Below the pieces are notes generated by a model that was given only the letters and a program-made list of their open reading frames with translations, did not search any database and was not told where the DNA came from. 64,000 bases of DNA from Alysiella filiformis (GTDB lineage: Bacteria; Pseudomonadota; Gammaproteobacteria; Burkholderiales; Neisseriaceae): contig NZ_CP059564.1 in assembly GCF_014054525.1 (NCBI RefSeq), positions 754,357 through 818,356 on the forward strand, in the 5' to 3' direction. Within the stretch, counting starts at the first letter, position 1. The number at the start of each line of letters is the position of its first letter. The position numbers were made by a program, and so were the translations under genes. Below are positions 39,356-49,888 of this stretch, piece after piece.

Positions 39356-40604
39356 ATTACGCAATTACACAATCAACTTCGGTCCTCAACACCCAGCCGC
39401 GCATGGCGTATTGCGCCTGATTTTGGAATTGGAGGGCGAAACCATCGTCCGTGCCGACCCACACATCGGTTTATTGCATCGCGGCACGGAAAAGCTGGCT
39501 GAAACAAAAACTTATCTGCAAGCCCTGCCGTATATGGACAGGCTGGACTACGTTTCCATGATGGTAAACGAGCAAGCCTATTGCATGGCGATTGAAAAAT
39601 TGATGGGCATTGAAGTCCCCATTCGCGCCAAATACATACGCACCATGTTTGCCGAAGTAACGCGCATTTTGAATCACTTAATGGGCGTGGGTTCGCACGC
39701 GCTGGACATTGGCGCAATGACCGCGATTTTGTACGCTTTCCGCGACCGTGAAGAGTTGATGGATTTGTACGAAGCCGTATCGGGGGCGCGTATGCATGCG
39801 GCTTATTTCCGTCCAGGGGGCGTGTACCGCGATTTGCCCGATTTTATGCCCAAATACGAATCCAGCAAATACCGCAACGCCAAAGTATTGAAAGAATTGA
39901 ATAAATCGCGCGAAGGCACGATGTTGGACTTCATTGACGCATTTTGCGAACGTTTCCCCAAAAACATCGACACGCTGGAAACCCTGCTGACCGACAACCG
40001 CATTTGGAAACAACGCACGGTGGGCATAGGCGTGGTGTCGCCTGAACGTGCCTTGCAAAAAGGTTTTACAGGCGTGATGTTGCGCGGTTCGGGCGTGGAG
40101 TGGGACATTCGCAAGAAAACCCCTTACGAAGTGTACGACCAAGTGGATTTTGACATTCCTGTGGGCGTGAATGGCGATTGCTACGACCGTTATTTGTGTC
40201 GTGTCAATGAGATGCGTCAATCGGTACGGATTATCAAACAATGTGCCGACTGGTTACGCGCCAATCCGAATTTGCCCGTGATTGTGGAAGACCAAAAAGT
40301 CGCGCCACCCAAACGCACCGACATGAAAACAGGTATGGAAGATTTGATTCACCATTTCAAATTGTTCACCGAAGGCATGCACGTTCCCGAAGGCGAAACC
40401 TACACGGCGGTGGAACACCCCAAAGGCGAGTTTGGCATTTACATGATTTCCGATGGTGCAAATAAGCCGTATCGCCTGAAAATCCGCGCCCCAGGTTTTG
40501 CCCATTTGCAAGGCATGGACGAAATGGCGCGTGGGCATATGCTGGCAGACGTGGTGGCGATTATCGGTACGCAAGATATTGTATTTGGCGAAGTGGACAG
40601 ATAG
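39348..40604 (+). CDS. nuoD: NADH-quinone oxidoreductase subunit D
   Basis: NuoD forms part of the quinone site. It starts with GTG at 39348 inside the end of nuoC, after a strong GAGGAG site, and has 418 residues. [20 protein letters not shown] and [20 protein letters not shown] near the start carry the conserved histidines of the quinone pocket. The protein ends DIVFGEVDR, the normal C-terminus. Confidence 0.97.
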   Translation: MAKLRNYTINFGPQHPAAHGVLRLILELEGETIVRADPHIGLLHRGTEKLAETKTYLQALPYMDRLDYVSMMVNEQAYCMAIEKLMGIEVPIRAKYIRTMFAEVTRILNHLMGVGSHALDIGAMTAILYAFRDREELMDLYEAVSGARMHAAYFRPGGVYRDLPDFMPKYESSKYRNAKVLKELNKSREGTMLDFIDAFCERFPKNIDTLETLLTDNRIWKQRTVGIGVVSPERALQKGFTGVMLRGSGVEWDIRKKTPYEVYDQVDFDIPVGVNGDCYDRYLCRVNEMRQSVRIIKQCADWLRANPNLPVIVEDQKVAPPKRTDMKTGMEDLIHHFKLFTEGMHVPEGETYTAVEHPKGEFGIYMISDGANKPYRLKIRAPGFAHLQGMDEMARGHMLADVVAIIGTQDIVFGEVDR

Positions 40605-40659
40605 CTTTCAGGCAGGCTGAAAACGAGAATATATAAACTGAAAACGAGAATATATAAAA

Positions 40660-41046
40660 ATGAGTACATTTAATGGCATTGGAACGCAATTTGTTGGCGA
40701 ATGCTGTCAAGAAGAAGATGGTTCGTATATTGCAACTTATTGGTTTACGATTTTACACATTCCCATTATTCCCTTTTATAGCGCACGAATTCATGGGCAA
40801 TATTCAGAAGAAGTGGCAATGGGACATTCAACTTTGACGGAGTACGAAGAATTACCGTTGTATTTTCCGCAAGTGATAAGAACGTATGCTTATTTAGCCA
40901 TGATTGTCGGTTTGTATCATTTTATTCAAACTAAATTCAAAGCTGGCGATAGTAACCCACTGATTTGGATAGGTTTAGCATTACCGCTTTTAGCTTTGCC
41001 TTGGATTATGCGTTATTTTGCACGGAAAAAAGCAGGTTGGCGTTAA
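40660..41046 (+). CDS. Small membrane protein of unknown function between nuoD and nuoE
   Basis: The 128-residue protein begins MSTFNGIGTQFVGECCQEED, then GSYIATYWFTILHIPIIPFY, a pattern seen in a family of uncharacterised proteins with N-terminal GxGT and WFT motifs. Two membrane helices follow (IRTYAYLAMIVGLYHF, LIWIGLALPLLALPW) and a basic end. Just before it a 20-base sequence (TGAAAACGAGAATATATAAA) is duplicated in tandem. No function can be assigned. Confidence 0.68.
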   Translation: MSTFNGIGTQFVGECCQEEDGSYIATYWFTILHIPIIPFYSARIHGQYSEEVAMGHSTLTEYEELPLYFPQVIRTYAYLAMIVGLYHFIQTKFKAGDSNPLIWIGLALPLLALPWIMRYFARKKAGWR

Positions 41047-41112
41047 AAATAGGCAAAACGATTTTTCAGGCAGCCTGAAAATCAAATTATTATTTTATTT
41101 TAGGATGATAAA

Positions 41113-41586
41113 ATGTTATCCGCACAATCATTAAAAGAAATTGACATTGAATTAGCCAAATACCCCGCCGACCAACGCCGCAGTGCGGTGATGGGCGCGT
41201 TGCGGATTGCCCAAGTGGAATTGGGCTGGCTGAAACCCGAAACCATTGAATTTGTGGCAAATTACATTGGCATACCTGCCATTGCCGCTTATGAAGTGGC
41301 AACGTTCTACAATATGTACGATTTGCAACCTGTGGGCAAATACAAGCTCACGGTTTGCACCAACCTGCCGTGCGCCTTGCGCGGTGGCGTGGACGCAGGC
41401 GAATACCTGAAACAAAAACTGGGCATAGGCTATGGCGAAACCACCGCAGACGGCAAATTCACGCTGGTAGAAGGCGAGTGCATGGGCGCGTGTGGCGATG
41501 CCCCCGTTATGCTGTTGAATAATCACAAAATGTGCAGCTTTATGGACGCGGCAGCGATTGACGCGAAATTGGCGGAATTGCAGTAA
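41113..41586 (+). CDS. nuoE: NADH-quinone oxidoreductase subunit E
   Basis: NuoE has the [2Fe-2S] cluster N1a in the NADH-dehydrogenase module. The 157-residue thioredoxin-like protein carries cysteines in VCTNLPC and in EGECMGACGDAP, the four-cysteine pattern of the family. VEVATFYNMYD-like AYEVATFYNMYDLQPVGKYK is diagnostic. An accessory gene separates it from nuoD and two from nuoF. Confidence 0.96.
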   Translation: MLSAQSLKEIDIELAKYPADQRRSAVMGALRIAQVELGWLKPETIEFVANYIGIPAIAAYEVATFYNMYDLQPVGKYKLTVCTNLPCALRGGVDAGEYLKQKLGIGYGETTADGKFTLVEGECMGACGDAPVMLLNNHKMCSFMDAAAIDAKLAELQ

Positions 41587-41621
41587 AGGTTTTTCAGGCT
41601 GCTTTTGGGATATGGGAAATG

Positions 41622-41689
41622 GTAGGGTGGACACTGTCCACCAAAACATTCAAATCATTCAATGAAATGGTGGACGATGTCCACCCTAC
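41622..41689. repeat. R3-like repeat variant after nuoE
   Basis: The ends GTAGGGTGGAC and GTCCACCCTAC form a hairpin with changed core (GGACACTGTCC and GGACGATGTCC). It is a variant of R3 with the same outer bases. Confidence 0.6.
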
Positions 41690-41741
41690 ATGGGTAGTGT
41701 GGCATTTTCAGGCTGCCTGAAAATATATTTAAGGATAAAAC

Positions 41742-42431
41742 ATGAAAAAACTAATTACATTATTTATGTTATTTGTTCCAGTAATTTCAACAGCTCAAAA
41801 TATTAATAGTGATGGTGAGCTTGAAAAATATTTATCTGATTATGCAAAAGAGAGTGCTAAATATCAAATTTGTGGTGAATATGATAGAGCAGATATTGCA
41901 AATATAGGTATTTATTTTGATGAAATTTTGTCTGCAAATTATTTGAAAAAACAAATTAAAAAGCATGGTTCGCAAGAAAAAGCAGCAGATGCAGCAGTTA
42001 ATAAAGCTCAATCTATGGCGGTAGAATATCAGCATAAATTGGTTGAAAAAGGTATTCCAAATGGAATGTGTGATAAATTGTTGAGTGGAGAAAGTAGTGA
42101 AGCCACTGATGATATAGATAATGAGGTTGTAGATACAACTTCTTTGGAAAAAAGCAGTTCTAAAAAAAGTAATACTGTAACGACATCAAAGCAGAATACT
42201 GTTGTAAATCACAAAAAAGAACAAAGCAATAATAAGAAGAAAGAACAAAGTAATAATAAAAAGGTTATGAAATCAAATCAAAATCCTACGCTAGATGGTA
42301 AAGTAAGTCGTAAAAAACAATATCATAGTAGTGGTAATGATTGTGCTTGTGTAGATTATAAAGTGTGTTATGGACCTCGTGGTGGACGATATTGTATTAC
42401 TTCGGGTGGAAATAAAAGGTATAACCCTTAA
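41742..42431 (+). CDS. Secreted low-complexity protein with C-terminal Cys/GPRGG motif
   Basis: The 229-residue protein has a signal peptide (MKKLITLFMLFVPVISTAQN), a helical part (about 25-115) and a Ser/Lys/Asn-rich low-complexity linker with a repeat KKEQSNNK. The tail CACVDYKVCYGPRGGRYCIT resembles the PBCV-type basic adaptor motif (GPRGG followed by aromatic residues and NKxY). Four cysteines in the tail suggest a disulphide-bonded domain. The gene is much AT-richer than nuo genes, indicating transfer. Function unknown. Confidence 0.7.
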   Translation: MKKLITLFMLFVPVISTAQNINSDGELEKYLSDYAKESAKYQICGEYDRADIANIGIYFDEILSANYLKKQIKKHGSQEKAADAAVNKAQSMAVEYQHKLVEKGIPNGMCDKLLSGESSEATDDIDNEVVDTTSLEKSSSKKSNTVTTSKQNTVVNHKKEQSNNKKKEQSNNKKVMKSNQNPTLDGKVSRKKQYHSSGNDCACVDYKVCYGPRGGRYCITSGGNKRYNP

Positions 42432-42557
42432 AGAATTGATATTAAAATCAAAGTTTAGGGTACATACCACGCACCAAAAAATTGACAAATTCACAAATAA
42501 AACGGTGCGTAATACGTACCCTGCATTAAAGCGAGGCATTTTCAGGCTGCTTTGCTT

Positions 42558-42738
42558 GCCCCCACCCTAACCCTCCCCCGTTTGGGACGGGGGAGGGGAC
42601 AGATTGCAGTAGCGACAAAATAATGTTGGTATAAATTGAAAATGGCAGAAAAAAGTCTTTCAGGCAGCCTGAAACAGCAGAATAAGCAGTAACCTGTTCC
42701 CTCCCCCGTCCCAAACGGGGGAGGGCTAGGGTGGGGGC
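42558..42738. repeat. Two opposed R1 repeats upstream of DUF559 gene
   Basis: R1 units at 42558-42600 and 42698-42738 face each other (CCCCCACCCTAACCCTCCCCC and its complement), each with the inner stem CCCCCGT/ACGGGGG. Uptake words lie between them. The second unit ends 9 bases before the DUF559 start. Confidence 0.8.
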
Positions 42739-42746
42739 AAAACAGT

Positions 42747-43199
42747 ATGCCAGAAACAACCCGTAACCGAGTTTTAAAACCTTATGCACAAAATTTACGC
42801 AAAAATATGACGTTGGCAGAACAACATTTATGGTATTTTTTGCGAAAGAAACAATTAAACGGCATCAAATTCCGCCGACAACAGACAATAGGCAGTTACA
42901 TCGCTGATTTTGTCAGCATGGAACACAAATTAATTATTGAATTAGATGGTGGACAACACGCCGAACAAATCGTTTACGATAATGCGCGAACCGAATTTTT
43001 AAACAGTCAGGGTTATCGTGTTGTGCGATTTTGGAATAATGAAGTTTTACAGAATACTGAAGCAGTTTTAGAACAGATTTTGAAATATTGTGGCAGCGAT
43101 TGCCCCCACCCTAACCCTCCCCCGTTGGAGACGGGGGAGGGGACAAATGAGTGGAAGATTGACTATTTCAGGCTGCCTGAAAATAAAATAAATAGGTAG
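42747..43199 (+). CDS. DUF559 (Vsr/PD-(D/E)XK-like) endonuclease-domain protein
   Basis: The 150-residue protein begins [20 protein letters not shown], then [33 protein letters not shown] and [10 protein letters not shown], followed by [17 protein letters not shown]...IIELDG is the probable nuclease core, related to very short patch repair endonucleases. The last 30 residues ([20 protein letters not shown]) are translated R1 repeat and uptake word. R1 repeats flank the gene on both sides. Catalysis and target are unknown. Confidence 0.85.
   Translation: MPETTRNRVLKPYAQNLRKNMTLAEQHLWYFLRKKQLNGIKFRRQQTIGSYIADFVSMEHKLIIELDGGQHAEQIVYDNARTEFLNSQGYRVVRFWNNEVLQNTEAVLEQILKYCGSDCPHPNPPPLETGEGTNEWKIDYFRLPENKINR
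43102..43143. repeat. R1 repeat in the 3' end of the DUF559 gene
   Basis: CCCCCACCCTAACCCTCCCCC is followed by the stem CCCCGT-TGGAG-ACGGGG. It is inverted relative to the R1 copy just upstream of the gene, so the pair brackets the DUF559 coding region. Confidence 0.8.
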
Positions 43200-43204
43200 A
43201 AAAC

Positions 43205-44506
43205 ATGGCAATTTATCAATCAGGCGTGATTTTTGAAAACGTCCCCACACAAGACCCCAACTGCTGGACACTCGCCGCTTACCAAGCGCGTGGCGGTTAC
43301 AGCGCGTTACGCAAAATTTTGAGCGAAAAAATCCCCCAAAACGACATCATTGACGAAGTGAAAACTTCGGCTTTGCGCGGTCGCGGTGGCGCAGGTTTCC
43401 CAACGGGCTTGAAATGGAGCTTTATGCCGCGCTCTTTTCCAGGTGCAAAATATGTGGTCTGCAACACAGACGAGGGCGAACCAGGCACATTCAAAGACCG
43501 CGACATCATCATGTTCAACCCCCACGCGCTGATTGAAGGCATGATTATCGCGGGCTACGCCATGGGCGCGGCATCGGGTTACAACTACATTCACGGCGAA
43601 ATTTTTGAAGGTTATCAACGCTTTGAAGCCGCATTAGTCGAAGCCCGTCAAGCAGGCTTTTTGGGCAAAAACATCATGGGCTTGGGCTTTGATTTTGAGC
43701 TGTTCGCCCACCATGGCTATGGCGCGTACATTTGTGGCGAAGAAACCGCCTTGTTGGAAAGTTTGGAAGGCAAAAAAGGTCAGCCACGCTTTAAACCGCC
43801 ATTCCCAGCCAGCTATGGTTTGTATGGCAAACCCACCACCATCAATAACACGGAAACGTTTGCCTCCGTGCCGTTCATCATCAAAGATGGCGGACAAAAA
43901 TTCTTGGCGCAGGGCGTGGAAGGTGCAGGCGGCACGAAACTGTTTTCCATTTCAGGACACGTTGAACGCCCTGGCAATTACGAAGTGCCGCTCGGTACGC
44001 CATTTGCCGAATTGTTGGCGATGGCGGGCGGTATGCGTGGCGGCAAGAAATTGAAAGCCGTGATTCCAGGTGGCTCGTCTGCGCCTGTGTTGCCTGCCGA
44101 CATCATGATGGCGTGCAATATGGACTACGATTCCATTGCCAAAGCTGGCTCAATGCTTGGTTCGGGCGCGGTGATTGTGATGGACGAAGATGTTTGCATG
44201 GTCAAGGCTTTGGAGCGTTTGGCGTATTTCTACCACGAAGAATCGTGCGGTCAATGTACACCTTGCCGTGAGGGAACAGGCTGGCTGTATCGCGTGGTAC
44301 ACCGCATTGCGACTGGCAAAGGTCGCCCCGATGATTTGGATTTGCTGGACAGCGTGGGCAACAATATGGCTGGACGCACCATTTGCGCGTTGGCGGACGC
44401 GGCGGTGTTCCCCGTTCGCAGTTTTACCAAGCATTTCCGCGCTGAATTTGAGCATTATATTGAGCATGGCAAGCCGATGAAAGAACATAAGTGGGGTGGG
44501 TGGTAA
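43205..44506 (+). CDS. nuoF: NADH-quinone oxidoreductase subunit F
   Basis: NuoF binds NADH and FMN and holds cluster N3. The 433-residue protein has the FMN/NADH glycine loop [13 protein letters not shown] near residue 60 and [15 protein letters not shown]. The [4Fe-4S] ligands are [15 protein letters not shown] near residue 345 and ICALAD near 395. The length is normal. It starts 5 bases after the DUF559 stop. Confidence 0.97.
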   Translation: MAIYQSGVIFENVPTQDPNCWTLAAYQARGGYSALRKILSEKIPQNDIIDEVKTSALRGRGGAGFPTGLKWSFMPRSFPGAKYVVCNTDEGEPGTFKDRDIIMFNPHALIEGMIIAGYAMGAASGYNYIHGEIFEGYQRFEAALVEARQAGFLGKNIMGLGFDFELFAHHGYGAYICGEETALLESLEGKKGQPRFKPPFPASYGLYGKPTTINNTETFASVPFIIKDGGQKFLAQGVEGAGGTKLFSISGHVERPGNYEVPLGTPFAELLAMAGGMRGGKKLKAVIPGGSSAPVLPADIMMACNMDYDSIAKAGSMLGSGAVIVMDEDVCMVKALERLAYFYHEESCGQCTPCREGTGWLYRVVHRIATGKGRPDDLDLLDSVGNNMAGRTICALADAAVFPVRSFTKHFRAEFEHYIEHGKPMKEHKWGGW

Positions 44507-44576
44507 AGCTTTTTCAGGCTGCCTGAAATTTGTGGTATTTGAATATTTTTTATACTCAATTTAGGTATTTATAATT

Positions 44577-45032
44577 ATGTTGATTGTTGAAAATAAAGAA
44601 GAGCTTGAAACTGCAATAAATAATAAAGTTGATGAATTTATTATTGTTGGTGAGCTTTTTGATTTAATGAAGCAAGCAGAAACTGTTAAACAAACTAGTA
44701 AATGGATATTAGGTTTATTAGCTTTATCATTGGTTGTAGGTGCTGTTACGAATAGTAATGCTGCTAAAAATGTTATGGGTAGCTCCATAACTGATGAAGT
44801 TTTTAAAGATAGTGTTTATCAAGCAAATTTTTTTAATTTTGCTGAGAGTGTTGGCGTTGAAAACCCTACGACTGCTACCACGATAGCAGGTATTTCTATG
44901 CTCATTTATAGTGCTATTGCTGTAATTGGTATTAGTGTTTTAATTGCATTTTATTATAATTATAATACTGTTGAAGTGAATGTAGATATTGGGGGAGTTA
45001 TTAAGACGGGCATGAAATGCAGTAAAAAATAG
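44577..45032 (+). CDS. Hypothetical two-helix membrane protein between nuoF and nuoG
   Basis: The 151-residue protein begins MLIVENKEELETAINNKVDE, a soluble part, then a membrane helix (WILGLLALSLVVGAVTN), a polar middle and a second helix (ISMLIYSAIAVIGISVLIAF). The soluble end VEVNVDIGGVIKTGMKCSKK follows. The gene is clearly AT-richer than nuoF and nuoG. I do not recognise its function. Confidence 0.62.
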   Translation: MLIVENKEELETAINNKVDEFIIVGELFDLMKQAETVKQTSKWILGLLALSLVVGAVTNSNAAKNVMGSSITDEVFKDSVYQANFFNFAESVGVENPTTATTIAGISMLIYSAIAVIGISVLIAFYYNYNTVEVNVDIGGVIKTGMKCSKK

Positions 45033-45041
45033 GACGGTAGA

Positions 45042-45120
45042 GTAGGGTGCGCCCTGCACACCAAACACATTGAAATATTAAATAATTGCTGTAAAAAATG
45101 ATGCGCATGGCGCACTCTAC
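45042..45120. repeat. R3-like repeat variant before nuoG
   Basis: GTAGGGTGCGCCCTGCACACC at the left and GCGCATGGCGCACTCTAC at the right form imperfect inverted ends. It resembles R3 but with a changed core. Uptake words follow up to the nuoG start. Confidence 0.5.
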
Positions 45121-45258
45121 AAATGGGATAGATTATGGGAAGATTGATTTCAGGCTGCCTGAAAACTCTGTTCCCAAAAAATAATGAAACGCTGCCCCTT
45201 TTTCAGGCAGCCTGAAACACATTCCTTTTAAATATAAAAACGTAACTAGGAACGAACC

Positions 45259-47505
45259 ATGTTACAAATCCAAATAGACGGCAAAAAAGTGGAAGTCAAA
45301 CAAGGTGCAACCGTGATTGAGGCGGCACACCAACTTGGCACTTACATTCCCCATTTTTGCTACCACAAAAAATTGTCCATTGCCGCCAACTGCCGCATGT
45401 GCTTGGTGGACGTGGAAAAAGCCCCCAAACCCCTGCCTGCCTGTGCCACACCTGTTACAGACGGCATGGTGGTGCATACCCATTCCGCCAAAGCCAAACA
45501 GGCGCAACAGGGCGTAATGGAATTTTTGCTCATCAACCACCCACTTGATTGCCCCATTTGCGACCAAGGTGGCGAATGCCAGTTGCAAGATTTGGCGGTG
45601 GGCTATGGCAAATCAGGTAGCCGCTATCAAGAAGAAAAACGCGCCGTAGTCGGCAAAGACATGGGACCTTTGGTTTCGGCTGCCGAAATGAGCCGTTGTA
45701 TTCATTGCACGCGCTGTGTGCGTTTCACGGAAGAAATCGCGGGCATGCAAGAAATCGGCATGGCACACCGCAGCGAGTTTTCCGAAATCATGCCCTTTAT
45801 CGGCAAGGCGGTGGAAACCGAATTGTCGGGCAATGTGATTGATTTGTGTCCTGTGGGTGCTTTGACCAGCAAGCCGTATCGTTACGATTCGCGCTCGTGG
45901 GAATTGTCGCGCCGCAAATCCATTTCCGCGCATGACGCTTTGGGCAGCAATCTCATTGTTCAAACGAAAGACCACACCGTGCGCCGCGTGTTGCCGCTTG
46001 AAAATGAAGCGATTAACGAATGTTGGATTGCCGACCGCGACCGTTTCGCCTATGAAGGTTTGTACCACGAAAGCCGTTTGACCACGCCCAAAATCAAACA
46101 CGGCGGCGAATGGCGCGATGTGGACTGGACAACCGCTTTGGAATACGTTCGCCACACCCTTGATTGCATTGCCAAAGAAGATGGCAAAGAGCAAATTGCG
46201 GTGTTTGCCAACCCCATGAATACTTTGGAAGAATTGCATTTGGCAAAAAAATGGGCAGACGGCTTGGGCATACGCAACACCACCGCCCGTCTGCGCGAAA
46301 ACGACAGCCGACTTTCAGGCAGCCTGAACGGGGCGCAATGGTTGGGACAAAGCATTGAACAATTACTCGCTTGCGATGCGGTGCTGGTGTTGGGCGCGAA
46401 TTTGCGTAGCGAACAGCCACTTTTAACCGCCCGTTTGCGCCGCGCCGCCAAAGAAGGCATGGCGTTGAGCGTGGTTGCCGCCAACCGCGAAGAATTGCAC
46501 ATGCCCCTGTTGGCGCAAGACGTGGTTCATCCCCATCAATGGGCGGATTATTTGCAACGTTTGCCTGAACACGTTGCAGGCAGCCTGAAAAATGCCGAAC
46601 GTGCCGCCATCATTTTGGGTGCAGATGTGCAATATCATCATGATTATGCAGGCATTTACGCAGCAGCACAAAATCTGGCAGCGCAAACAGGCGCGATTTT
46701 GGGCGTGTTGCCCACCGCCGCCAACAGCGTGGGCGCAGACGTGGTCGGTTTCAACCAAGCGAACGTTGCCGATTTGGTCGCGCAGCCGAAAAAAGCCGTT
46801 GTGCTGCTGAATGTGGAACCCGATGTGGACATTTTGGGTGGCAGCCAAGCCGTTGCCGCTTTGCAACAAGCCGCCAGCGTGATGGCGTTTACCGCTTACG
46901 AAAGCGAAACCTTGCGCGAAGTGTGCGACATTTTGCTGCCGATTGTGCCATTTACCGAAACTTCGGGCAGTTTCATCAATATGGAAGGGCGTGTGCAATC
47001 GTTTCATGGCGTGGTCAAAACTTTGGGCGAGGCGCGTCCCTTGTGGAAAATTTTGCGCGTGTTGGGCAATGTGTTTGAATTGCAAGGCTTTGATTTCAAT
47101 AGCAGCGAAGAAGTGCTTGCCGAAGCCATCTCCACCCAAACCCTGCCTGAAAAATTGAACAACCACAGCACTTGGCGTGGCAGCAGCGTTTCAGGCAGCT
47201 TGCACAAAATGGTGCGCGTGGGTGGCGTGGGCATTTATCATGGCGACCCGATTGTGCGCCGAGCCACGTCTTTGCAACAAACCAGCCATGCCGCGCAACC
47301 TGTGGCAAGGGTCAATCCCATTACATTGGCAAGTTTTGGTTTGCTTGATGGCGATGCCGCGCAAGCCGTGCAAAACGGTGCGCGTGTTGCCGTATCGGTG
47401 CGTGCCGACAACAGCCTGCCTGAAAATGTGGTTCATCTGCCACACCACAGCGACAATGCCGTTTTGGGCGGTTTGATGAACGTGATTGAATTGACGAGGG
47501 CATAA
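45259..47505 (+). CDS. nuoG: NADH-quinone oxidoreductase subunit G
   Basis: NuoG is the large iron-sulphur subunit. The 748-residue protein has an N-terminal ferredoxin domain ([15 protein letters not shown]), the His/Cys cluster ([18 protein letters not shown]) and the next [4Fe-4S] ligands ([13 protein letters not shown] and [15 protein letters not shown]). A molybdopterin-oxidoreductase-like region follows from about residue 220. Uptake words are translated in it ([24 protein letters not shown]). nuoH starts 2 bases after its stop. Confidence 0.96.
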   Translation: MLQIQIDGKKVEVKQGATVIEAAHQLGTYIPHFCYHKKLSIAANCRMCLVDVEKAPKPLPACATPVTDGMVVHTHSAKAKQAQQGVMEFLLINHPLDCPICDQGGECQLQDLAVGYGKSGSRYQEEKRAVVGKDMGPLVSAAEMSRCIHCTRCVRFTEEIAGMQEIGMAHRSEFSEIMPFIGKAVETELSGNVIDLCPVGALTSKPYRYDSRSWELSRRKSISAHDALGSNLIVQTKDHTVRRVLPLENEAINECWIADRDRFAYEGLYHESRLTTPKIKHGGEWRDVDWTTALEYVRHTLDCIAKEDGKEQIAVFANPMNTLEELHLAKKWADGLGIRNTTARLRENDSRLSGSLNGAQWLGQSIEQLLACDAVLVLGANLRSEQPLLTARLRRAAKEGMALSVVAANREELHMPLLAQDVVHPHQWADYLQRLPEHVAGSLKNAERAAIILGADVQYHHDYAGIYAAAQNLAAQTGAILGVLPTAANSVGADVVGFNQANVADLVAQPKKAVVLLNVEPDVDILGGSQAVAALQQAASVMAFTAYESETLREVCDILLPIVPFTETSGSFINMEGRVQSFHGVVKTLGEARPLWKILRVLGNVFELQGFDFNSSEEVLAEAISTQTLPEKLNNHSTWRGSSVSGSLHKMVRVGGVGIYHGDPIVRRATSLQQTSHAAQPVARVNPITLASFGLLDGDAAQAVQNGARVAVSVRADNSLPENVVHLPHHSDNAVLGGLMNVIELTRA

Positions 47506-47507
47506 TC

Positions 47508-48557
47508 ATGCAAGAATGGTTTCAAAATTTATTGGGACAAGACATCGGTTTGATTGTGTCCATTTTGGTTAAAATTGTGCTGATTTTAGCCCCCTTGATT
47601 TTGAGCGTGGCGTATCTCACTTATTTTGAACGAAAAGTGATTGGTTTCATGCAGTTGCGTACGGGCCCGAATGTGGTTGGGCCTTGGGGTTTGATTCAGC
47701 CCTTTGCAGACGTGTTGAAACTGCTGTTTAAAGAAGTAACGCGCCCCACTTTGTCCAATAAAGCCTTGTTTTACATTGGCCCCATGTTGTCGCTTGCGCC
47801 CGCGTTTGCGGCTTGGGCGGTGATTCCCTTTTCCGAAGAATGGGTTTTGACCAATGTGGACGCAGGTTTGCTGTATATTTTGATGATTACATCGCTGTCG
47901 GTGTATGGCGTGATTATTGCAGGCTGGGCGAGTAATTCCAAATACGCCTTTTTGGGCGCGATGCGTTCATCGGCACAAACCATTTCTTATGAAATTGCAA
48001 TGGGTGCGGCTTTGGTGTGCGTGATTATGGTTTCAGGCAGCCTGAATTTCAAAGACATTGTCGCCAGCCAAGCACAAGGCATAGCAGGCGGTTCCATCTT
48101 TTCGTGGAACTGGTTGCCGCTTTTCCCCGCATTCATTGTGTACCTGATTTCAGCCGTAGCCGAAACCAACCGCGCCCCATTTGACGTGGCAGAGGGCGAG
48201 TCCGAAATTGTGGCAGGTTTCCATGTGGAATATTCGGGTTTTGCCTTTGCCTTGTTTTTCTTGGCGGAATACATTTTCATGATTTTGATTGGCGCACTCA
48301 CGGCAATCATGTTTTTGGGTGGTTGGCTGTCGCCCTTCCCACAAAGTTGGGGCGTGATTGGTGCACCCAGCGCGTTTTGGATGTTTGCGAAAATGGCGTT
48401 TGTGCTGTATGGCTATTTGTGGATACGCGCCACATTCCCACGCTACCGCTACGACCAAATCATGCGTTTGGGCTGGAAGGTGCTGATTCCGATTACCTTT
48501 GTGTGCATTGTGCTGCTGGGTTTGTGGATGGTGTCACCTTTGAGCTTGTGGAAATGA
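47508..48557 (+). CDS. nuoH: NADH-quinone oxidoreductase subunit H
   Basis: NuoH is the membrane subunit forming the quinone entry. The 349-residue protein has about eight membrane helices. The signatures [39 protein letters not shown] and [20 protein letters not shown] are all present. The C-terminal helices end ISLSLWK-like (MVSPLSLWK). Confidence 0.97.
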   Translation: MQEWFQNLLGQDIGLIVSILVKIVLILAPLILSVAYLTYFERKVIGFMQLRTGPNVVGPWGLIQPFADVLKLLFKEVTRPTLSNKALFYIGPMLSLAPAFAAWAVIPFSEEWVLTNVDAGLLYILMITSLSVYGVIIAGWASNSKYAFLGAMRSSAQTISYEIAMGAALVCVIMVSGSLNFKDIVASQAQGIAGGSIFSWNWLPLFPAFIVYLISAVAETNRAPFDVAEGESEIVAGFHVEYSGFAFALFFLAEYIFMILIGALTAIMFLGGWLSPFPQSWGVIGAPSAFWMFAKMAFVLYGYLWIRATFPRYRYDQIMRLGWKVLIPITFVCIVLLGLWMVSPLSLWK

Positions 48558-48621
48558 GGACTGCGCGTCCAGCGAAATCCCTAGGGTGGGGCTTGCCCCA
48601 CCGTTTCAGGCAGCCTGAAAA

Positions 48622-48918
48622 ATGAACAAGTCAAAGCGCAAGCAAATTAAAAAGCAAATTAACCAAGACATTTCATTGATTACCCAAAATGTGATTTATT
48701 TTGCCAATTTTGTTGCCCATTCCGATAAATGGCTAAACCAATATCCTGATTTGTATGACATTTGGTCGGAAATGGAAATTTGCAACGCCATGCTGTTGGA
48801 TGAATGGGAACAGGCAGGGCGACCACAAATTTGGCATGAATGGGCAAAATATCAAGATGAAGTGATTGAATTGGTTGAGCAATTTTTCATTCAATTACGA
48901 ATATTGCAGGCAGCCTGA
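48622..48918 (+). CDS. Small hypothetical helical protein between nuoH and nuoI
   Basis: The 98-residue protein begins MNKSKRKQIKKQINQDISLI and looks all-helical and soluble (VIYFANFVAHSDKWLNQYPD, EIVELVEQF-like end EVIELVEQFFIQL). The last residues (LQAA) are encoded by an uptake word. No recognised family. Confidence 0.55.
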   Translation: MNKSKRKQIKKQINQDISLITQNVIYFANFVAHSDKWLNQYPDLYDIWSEMEICNAMLLDEWEQAGRPQIWHEWAKYQDEVIELVEQFFIQLRILQAA

Positions 48919-48942
48919 AACCGTTAATTGACCAGCAATCTG

Positions 48943-48980
48943 TTCCCTCCCCTGCTTGCGGGGGAGGGTTAGGGTGGGGG
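48943..48980. repeat. R1 repeat before the DUF559 remnant
   Basis: CCCTCCCCTGC-TT-GCGGGGGAGGG is followed by TTAGGGTGGGGG and ends three bases before the DUF559 remnant start. Confidence 0.8.
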
Positions 48981-48983
48981 AAA

Positions 48984-49131
48984 ATGCCAGCAACAAGCCG
49001 AAACCGAATTTTAAAACCCCATGCCCAAAATCTCCGCAAAAACATGACATTGGCGGAACAGCATTTGTGGTATTTTTGTGGCGTAATACGGAAGGCGTGT
49101 TAAACGAAATACTGAAAGCGTGTGGCGGTTT
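48984..49131 (+). pseudogene. DUF559 gene remnant (internal deletion)
   Basis: The first 31 codons ([31 protein letters not shown]) closely match the intact DUF559 protein at 42747. The sequence then jumps, in another frame, to WRNTEGVLNEILKACGG, which matches the last part of the intact protein ([15 protein letters not shown]). About 80 codons including the nuclease core are missing. R1 repeats flank it on both sides as in the intact copy. Confidence 0.85.
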
Positions 49132-49170
49132 GCCCCCACCCTAGCCCTCCCCCGCAAGCAGGGGAGGGGA
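49132..49170. repeat. R1 repeat after the DUF559 remnant
   Basis: CCCCCACCCTAGCCCTCCCCC is followed by GCAAGCAGGGGAGGGGA. It is inverted relative to the R1 at 48943. Confidence 0.8.
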
Positions 49171-49293
49171 CAGGTTGTCGTAGTGCAAATATTGTTGGCA
49201 TATCTGCCAAAAGATTTTTCAGGCAACCTGAAAACCATTTACCAATTGATTTTTAAATAAAAAAACCACTACCAAAAGGGTAGGAACAACATT

Positions 49294-49773
49294 ATGGCAA
49301 ATTTAGTCAAAACCTTTTTACTGGGCGAGTTGGTTAAAGGCATGGGCGTAACGCTCAAAAACTTTTTCGCTCGCAAAGACACGATTTACTTCCCCGAAGA
49401 AAAAACCCCGCAATCGGTGCGTTTTCGCGGCTTGCACGCGCAAAGACGCTATCCGAATGGCGAAGAGCGTTGCATTGCCTGCAAATTGTGCGAGGCGGTT
49501 TGCCCTGCCATGGCAATCAACATTGAATCCGAACAGCGCGAAGACGGCACACGCCGCACCACGCGCTACGACATTGATTTAACCAAGTGTATTTTCTGCG
49601 GATTTTGCGAAGAAGCCTGCCCTGTGGACGCGATTGTGGAAACCCACATCTTTGAATACCATGGCGAAAAACGTGGCGATTTGCACATGACCAAACCCAT
49701 TTTGCTGGCAATCGGCGACAAATACGAAGCCGAAATCGCCAAACGCAAAGCGGCTGACGCGCCATATCGTTAA
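49294..49773 (+). CDS. nuoI: NADH-quinone oxidoreductase subunit I
   Basis: NuoI holds clusters N6a and N6b. The 159-residue ferredoxin-like protein has both CxxCxxCxxxCP motifs: [16 protein letters not shown] near residue 61 and [16 protein letters not shown] near residue 101. A good AGGAAC site precedes the ATG. Confidence 0.97.
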   Translation: MANLVKTFLLGELVKGMGVTLKNFFARKDTIYFPEEKTPQSVRFRGLHAQRRYPNGEERCIACKLCEAVCPAMAINIESEQREDGTRRTTRYDIDLTKCIFCGFCEEACPVDAIVETHIFEYHGEKRGDLHMTKPILLAIGDKYEAEIAKRKAADAPYR

Positions 49774-49796
49774 TGTATTTTCAGGCTGCCTGAAAA

Positions 49797-49857
49797 GTAG
49801 GGTGCAACTTGTTGCACCATGCAAAAACATTGTTTAGTGCAATAAATTGCACCCTAC
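49797..49857. repeat. R3 repeat before nuoJ
   Basis: GTAGGGTGCAACTTGTTGCAC at the left and AATTGCACCCTAC at the right form inverted ends. Confidence 0.7.
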
Positions 49858-49888
49858 GCCCCATTTTGATTAAAAAGAAAGCATCAAC

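Noticed and set aside
46423-47166. 247-residue minus-strand frame opposite nuoG
   Set aside because: Antisense shadow of nuoG with no recognisable domain.
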